Assembly: GCA_030751095.1 (NCBI GenBank) | Contig: JASMGX010000006.1 | Location: 1 to 40,180, forward strand | Origin: Pirellulales bacterium | GTDB lineage: Bacteria; Planctomycetota; Planctomycetia; Pirellulales; UBA7805 | Length of the DNA stretch: 40,180 bases | Reading direction: 5' to 3' | Shown: in pieces, positions 37,982-40,180 of the stretch | Layout of the letters: the number at the start of each line of letters is the position of its first letter | Numbering within the stretch: the stretch's first letter is position 1 | Translations under genes and position numbers: made by a program | The notes under the pieces: model-generated | The model's database searches: none | Seen by the model: only the letters and a program-made list of their open reading frames with translations | Told to the model about the DNA's origin: nothing

Positions 37982-39424
37982 ATGTTTTTTCTCACAAAAT
38001 CGCTGCGACGGCCCCTGAGGTGCTTTCTGTTGCTGGCACTCCTTGCCGCTAGCTGCTTGCCTGTTGAGGCCGGTTCTCCGCTGCGTCGCATTAAACCGCC
38101 GCAGCGCGTAACGGGCCCGATCGTGCCAGCACCCAAAAACTGGGGATACCGGCCCACACGCTGGACCCGCTGGGAAAATGCCGCTGTCCACCCGCCACTC
38201 GGTCCGATACCACCCGAGAGCGACTCGGAACCTCCGAGCAAGGCGGACGACGATGCCGAACCGATCGAGACACCGCCACCGGTTGAACAAGAAGATGACG
38301 GCAACTCACCACATTCGCTTCCCGATCTTCCACCACTTCCACCACTGCCACTCGATGACGGACCGCCACAAATCCCTGACAACTTTGACGACGATCTGCC
38401 ACCGCTACCCGGACAGCTGCTGCTCAAAACAAAACCTCAAAAAACCGTACCCACCCCGGTAGAGCCGCAAGGCGGGCCGGCTCAAAAAGCGGTGCCAGAT
38501 GCGAGCGGACCCCAGTTTCGCGATCCCGATGCTATCTTTGATCAAAAGACGCCGACCGGCAAATCACCGAGTGGACCGCAAAAACCGGCCGCCCCACTGC
38601 CAGAGCTCGAGGGCCCACTGCCCACGCTACCGCAAGCAGAAAAACCGGAGGCCAAAAACATTCCGCCCACCCCGAAGCAGCCGGCAGCTCCGCCAACGCC
38701 TGGGGCACCAAAGCTGGATATCAAGCCCGAGGTGAAAACGGAGACCGGGCCCGCATCGCCGCCCCCGGAGCCCGATTGGGTCAAACGCTCCGACAAGAAA
38801 CAAGGCAAAGAGAAAACGAACGGGCAAAAAAAGCAGCCCTTCTACGACCCCGATTCGATCTTCGATCAAAAGCCGTCCAAGGAGAAGCCCGCCGAGGAAA
38901 AGGAACAAGAGAAGCCCGAGGGAGAGAAAAAAACAGATAGCCGCTGGCAACCTGCCGGCCGAAAAGGAACGCCCCAAATCTCCTCGCGCGCAGCAGAGCA
39001 AGCGCACCGGCTCCGAAAAACGTCGGGCGTAGAGACCACAGACTCGAGCAAACCAAAGACCGATGCGGGCGGCTGGCAGGCGGTCGGTCCCAAGCGGACC
39101 GAACCCTCCGCTTCGAAGAAGCAACCACCCAAGGCGATCCGGCGGGATTACCTGGTCCGCCCGGCGGGGCACGCATCGAACATGTCGGCCCCGGCATCCG
39201 CAGAGAAAACGACATCTGCAGAGAAACCGGCACCTGCACAAAAACAGACTCCAAAAGCGGGCGGCACCGACGTACCGGCCCGCCCGGAGCAAAATCCTCT
39301 ACGCAGCGCAACGGTGCCACAGCAACGCCGCATCGCCACAGAGCCACCGCCCGCCAGAGAGTCGCTCGTCAACCGGCTCCGCGAGCCGGTCTCGGGCACC
39401 AGCCCGGCCAACCCACTCCGCTAA
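37982..39424 (+). CDS. Secreted proline-rich low-complexity protein
   Basis: Signal peptide LTKSLRRPLRCFLLLALLAASCLPVEA; NWGYRPTRWTRW motif; P/E/K-rich; repeated DPD[AS]IFDQK and [RG]WQ[PA][AV]G motifs; GGAGGG upstream. Confidence 0.75.
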   Translation: MFFLTKSLRRPLRCFLLLALLAASCLPVEAGSPLRRIKPPQRVTGPIVPAPKNWGYRPTRWTRWENAAVHPPLGPIPPESDSEPPSKADDDAEPIETPPPVEQEDDGNSPHSLPDLPPLPPLPLDDGPPQIPDNFDDDLPPLPGQLLLKTKPQKTVPTPVEPQGGPAQKAVPDASGPQFRDPDAIFDQKTPTGKSPSGPQKPAAPLPELEGPLPTLPQAEKPEAKNIPPTPKQPAAPPTPGAPKLDIKPEVKTETGPASPPPEPDWVKRSDKKQGKEKTNGQKKQPFYDPDSIFDQKPSKEKPAEEKEQEKPEGEKKTDSRWQPAGRKGTPQISSRAAEQAHRLRKTSGVETTDSSKPKTDAGGWQAVGPKRTEPSASKKQPPKAIRRDYLVRPAGHASNMSAPASAEKTTSAEKPAPAQKQTPKAGGTDVPARPEQNPLRSATVPQQRRIATEPPPARESLVNRLREPVSGTSPANPLR

Positions 39425-39498
39425 GCGGGCGATAGTGGCTAAAGTGGTCTGCAACGAAGGGCTGCACAGCCGCCATTCTTTCCGAATACAAAAATCCC

Positions 39499-39990
39499 AT
39501 GATTGTTCCCCAGATGCCTGCCGATGCCCGCAAGCACGAGCACTACATGCAGCTGGCGATCGAACAGGCTCGCCAGGCGGAGGCCGCGGGCGATGTGCCG
39601 GTCGGGGCGGTGATCGTGCGCGATGGCCAGCTCGTGGCCGCCGCGCACAACCAGCGGGAACAGCTCGGAGACCCGACGGCCCATGCCGAGATGATCGCCA
39701 TCACGCAGGCGGCCGAGGCGGTCGGCAGCTGGCGGCTCACCGGCTGCACACTCTACGTGACGCTCGAACCGTGTCCGATGTGCGCGGGGGCCATTTTGCA
39801 GGCCCGTCTGCCACAGCTCATCTACGGGGCGGCCGATCCGAAGGCGGGGGCTGTAACCTCGCTTTATCAACTCTTAGAAGACCGGCGTCTGAATCACACC
39901 GTCAGCGTGACCGAGGGCGTACTCGGTGCCGAGTGCGGCAAGCTGCTGAGCGATTTCTTTGCCGAGCAGCGACGACTGGGGAAAAAGTAA
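39499..39990 (+). CDS. tadA: tRNA-specific adenosine deaminase
   Basis: HYMQLAIEQARQAEAAGDVPVGAVIV, HAEMIAI, LYVTLEPCPMCAGAILQAR. Confidence 0.94.
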   Translation: MIVPQMPADARKHEHYMQLAIEQARQAEAAGDVPVGAVIVRDGQLVAAAHNQREQLGDPTAHAEMIAITQAAEAVGSWRLTGCTLYVTLEPCPMCAGAILQARLPQLIYGAADPKAGAVTSLYQLLEDRRLNHTVSVTEGVLGAECGKLLSDFFAEQRRLGKK

Positions 39991-40018
39991 CGCCCGGCTC
40001 ACACTGGCAATACGAACT

Positions 40019-40088
40019 CACGGTGTCGACATCACAGTGTTGAAATTACGGTGTCGTCATCACAGTGTCGTCATCACGGTGTCGACCC
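40019..40088 (+). repeat. 14-bp tandem repeat, 5 units
   Basis: cacggtgtcgacat / cacagtgttgaaat / tacggtgtcgtcat / cacagtgtcgtcat / cacggtgtcgaccc. Confidence 0.95.
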
Positions 40089-40180
40089 TGGGTCAATTCC
40101 GTTGTAGGCCCCGGCCGGTGTCATCATGTTGTGATACTTCCGGCTAGTTTCATCCGCCAGATCGGGATCTTGGTCGACAA
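40074..40180 (-). CDS. C-terminal fragment of a minus-strand CDS running off the window
   Basis: Minus-strand reading VDQDPDLADETSRKYHNMMTPAGAYNGIDPGSTP* is open to the edge and protein-like; absent from the ORF track because it has no start in the window. Confidence 0.55.
   Translation of the reverse strand, partial: VDQDPDLADETSRKYHNMMTPAGAYNGIDPGSTP

Noticed and set aside
38627-39292. 221-aa and overlapping minus-strand ORFs across the proline-rich gene
   Set aside because: Cys/Arg/Gly-rich shadows expected opposite a GC-rich, proline-rich coding region.
40018-40088. CRISPR-like interpretation of the 14-bp array
   Set aside because: Direct head-to-tail units without spacers; far too short for CRISPR repeats.

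Overview
This looks like a chromosomal window from a Planctomycetota-type (Pirellulales-like) bacterium. That assignment is inferred from the zinc-ribbon signal peptidases, the very large TPR proteins and a GYxxTxWxxW-type proline-rich protein; I could not search a database. It is mostly housekeeping and envelope genes: two tandem signal peptidase I genes (one cut by the left edge and absent from the ORF track), a GT2 / BshC-like / GNAT cluster, fabI, a kdsD-kdsC-giant Lpt/OstA-like operon, an esterase, a GT4, glgC, ferritin, a LOG protein, a cysteine desulfurase, lpxA, cysNC-cysD, rsmG, a VOC protein, a lipoprotein, a PP1-like phosphatase, two adjacent paralogous ~1,460-aa TPR membrane proteins, a proline-rich secreted protein, tadA, and the C-terminus of a further minus-strand gene at the right edge (also absent from the ORF track). 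I see no CRISPR array, no rRNA or tRNA, and no recognisable transposon. The most unusual signals are: (i) two 14-bp tandem arrays, each overlapping a gene's stop codon in a convergent intergenic gap and repeating stop codons across frames; (ii) other short perfect or near-perfect tandem duplications (24, 16, 21 bp); (iii) a strong G-quadruplex motif at the GNAT start; (iv) a CysC domain with a degenerate Walker A; (v) the twin giant TPR genes; (vi) a likely LptC/LptA-like 992-aa protein sitting where lptC-lptA would be.
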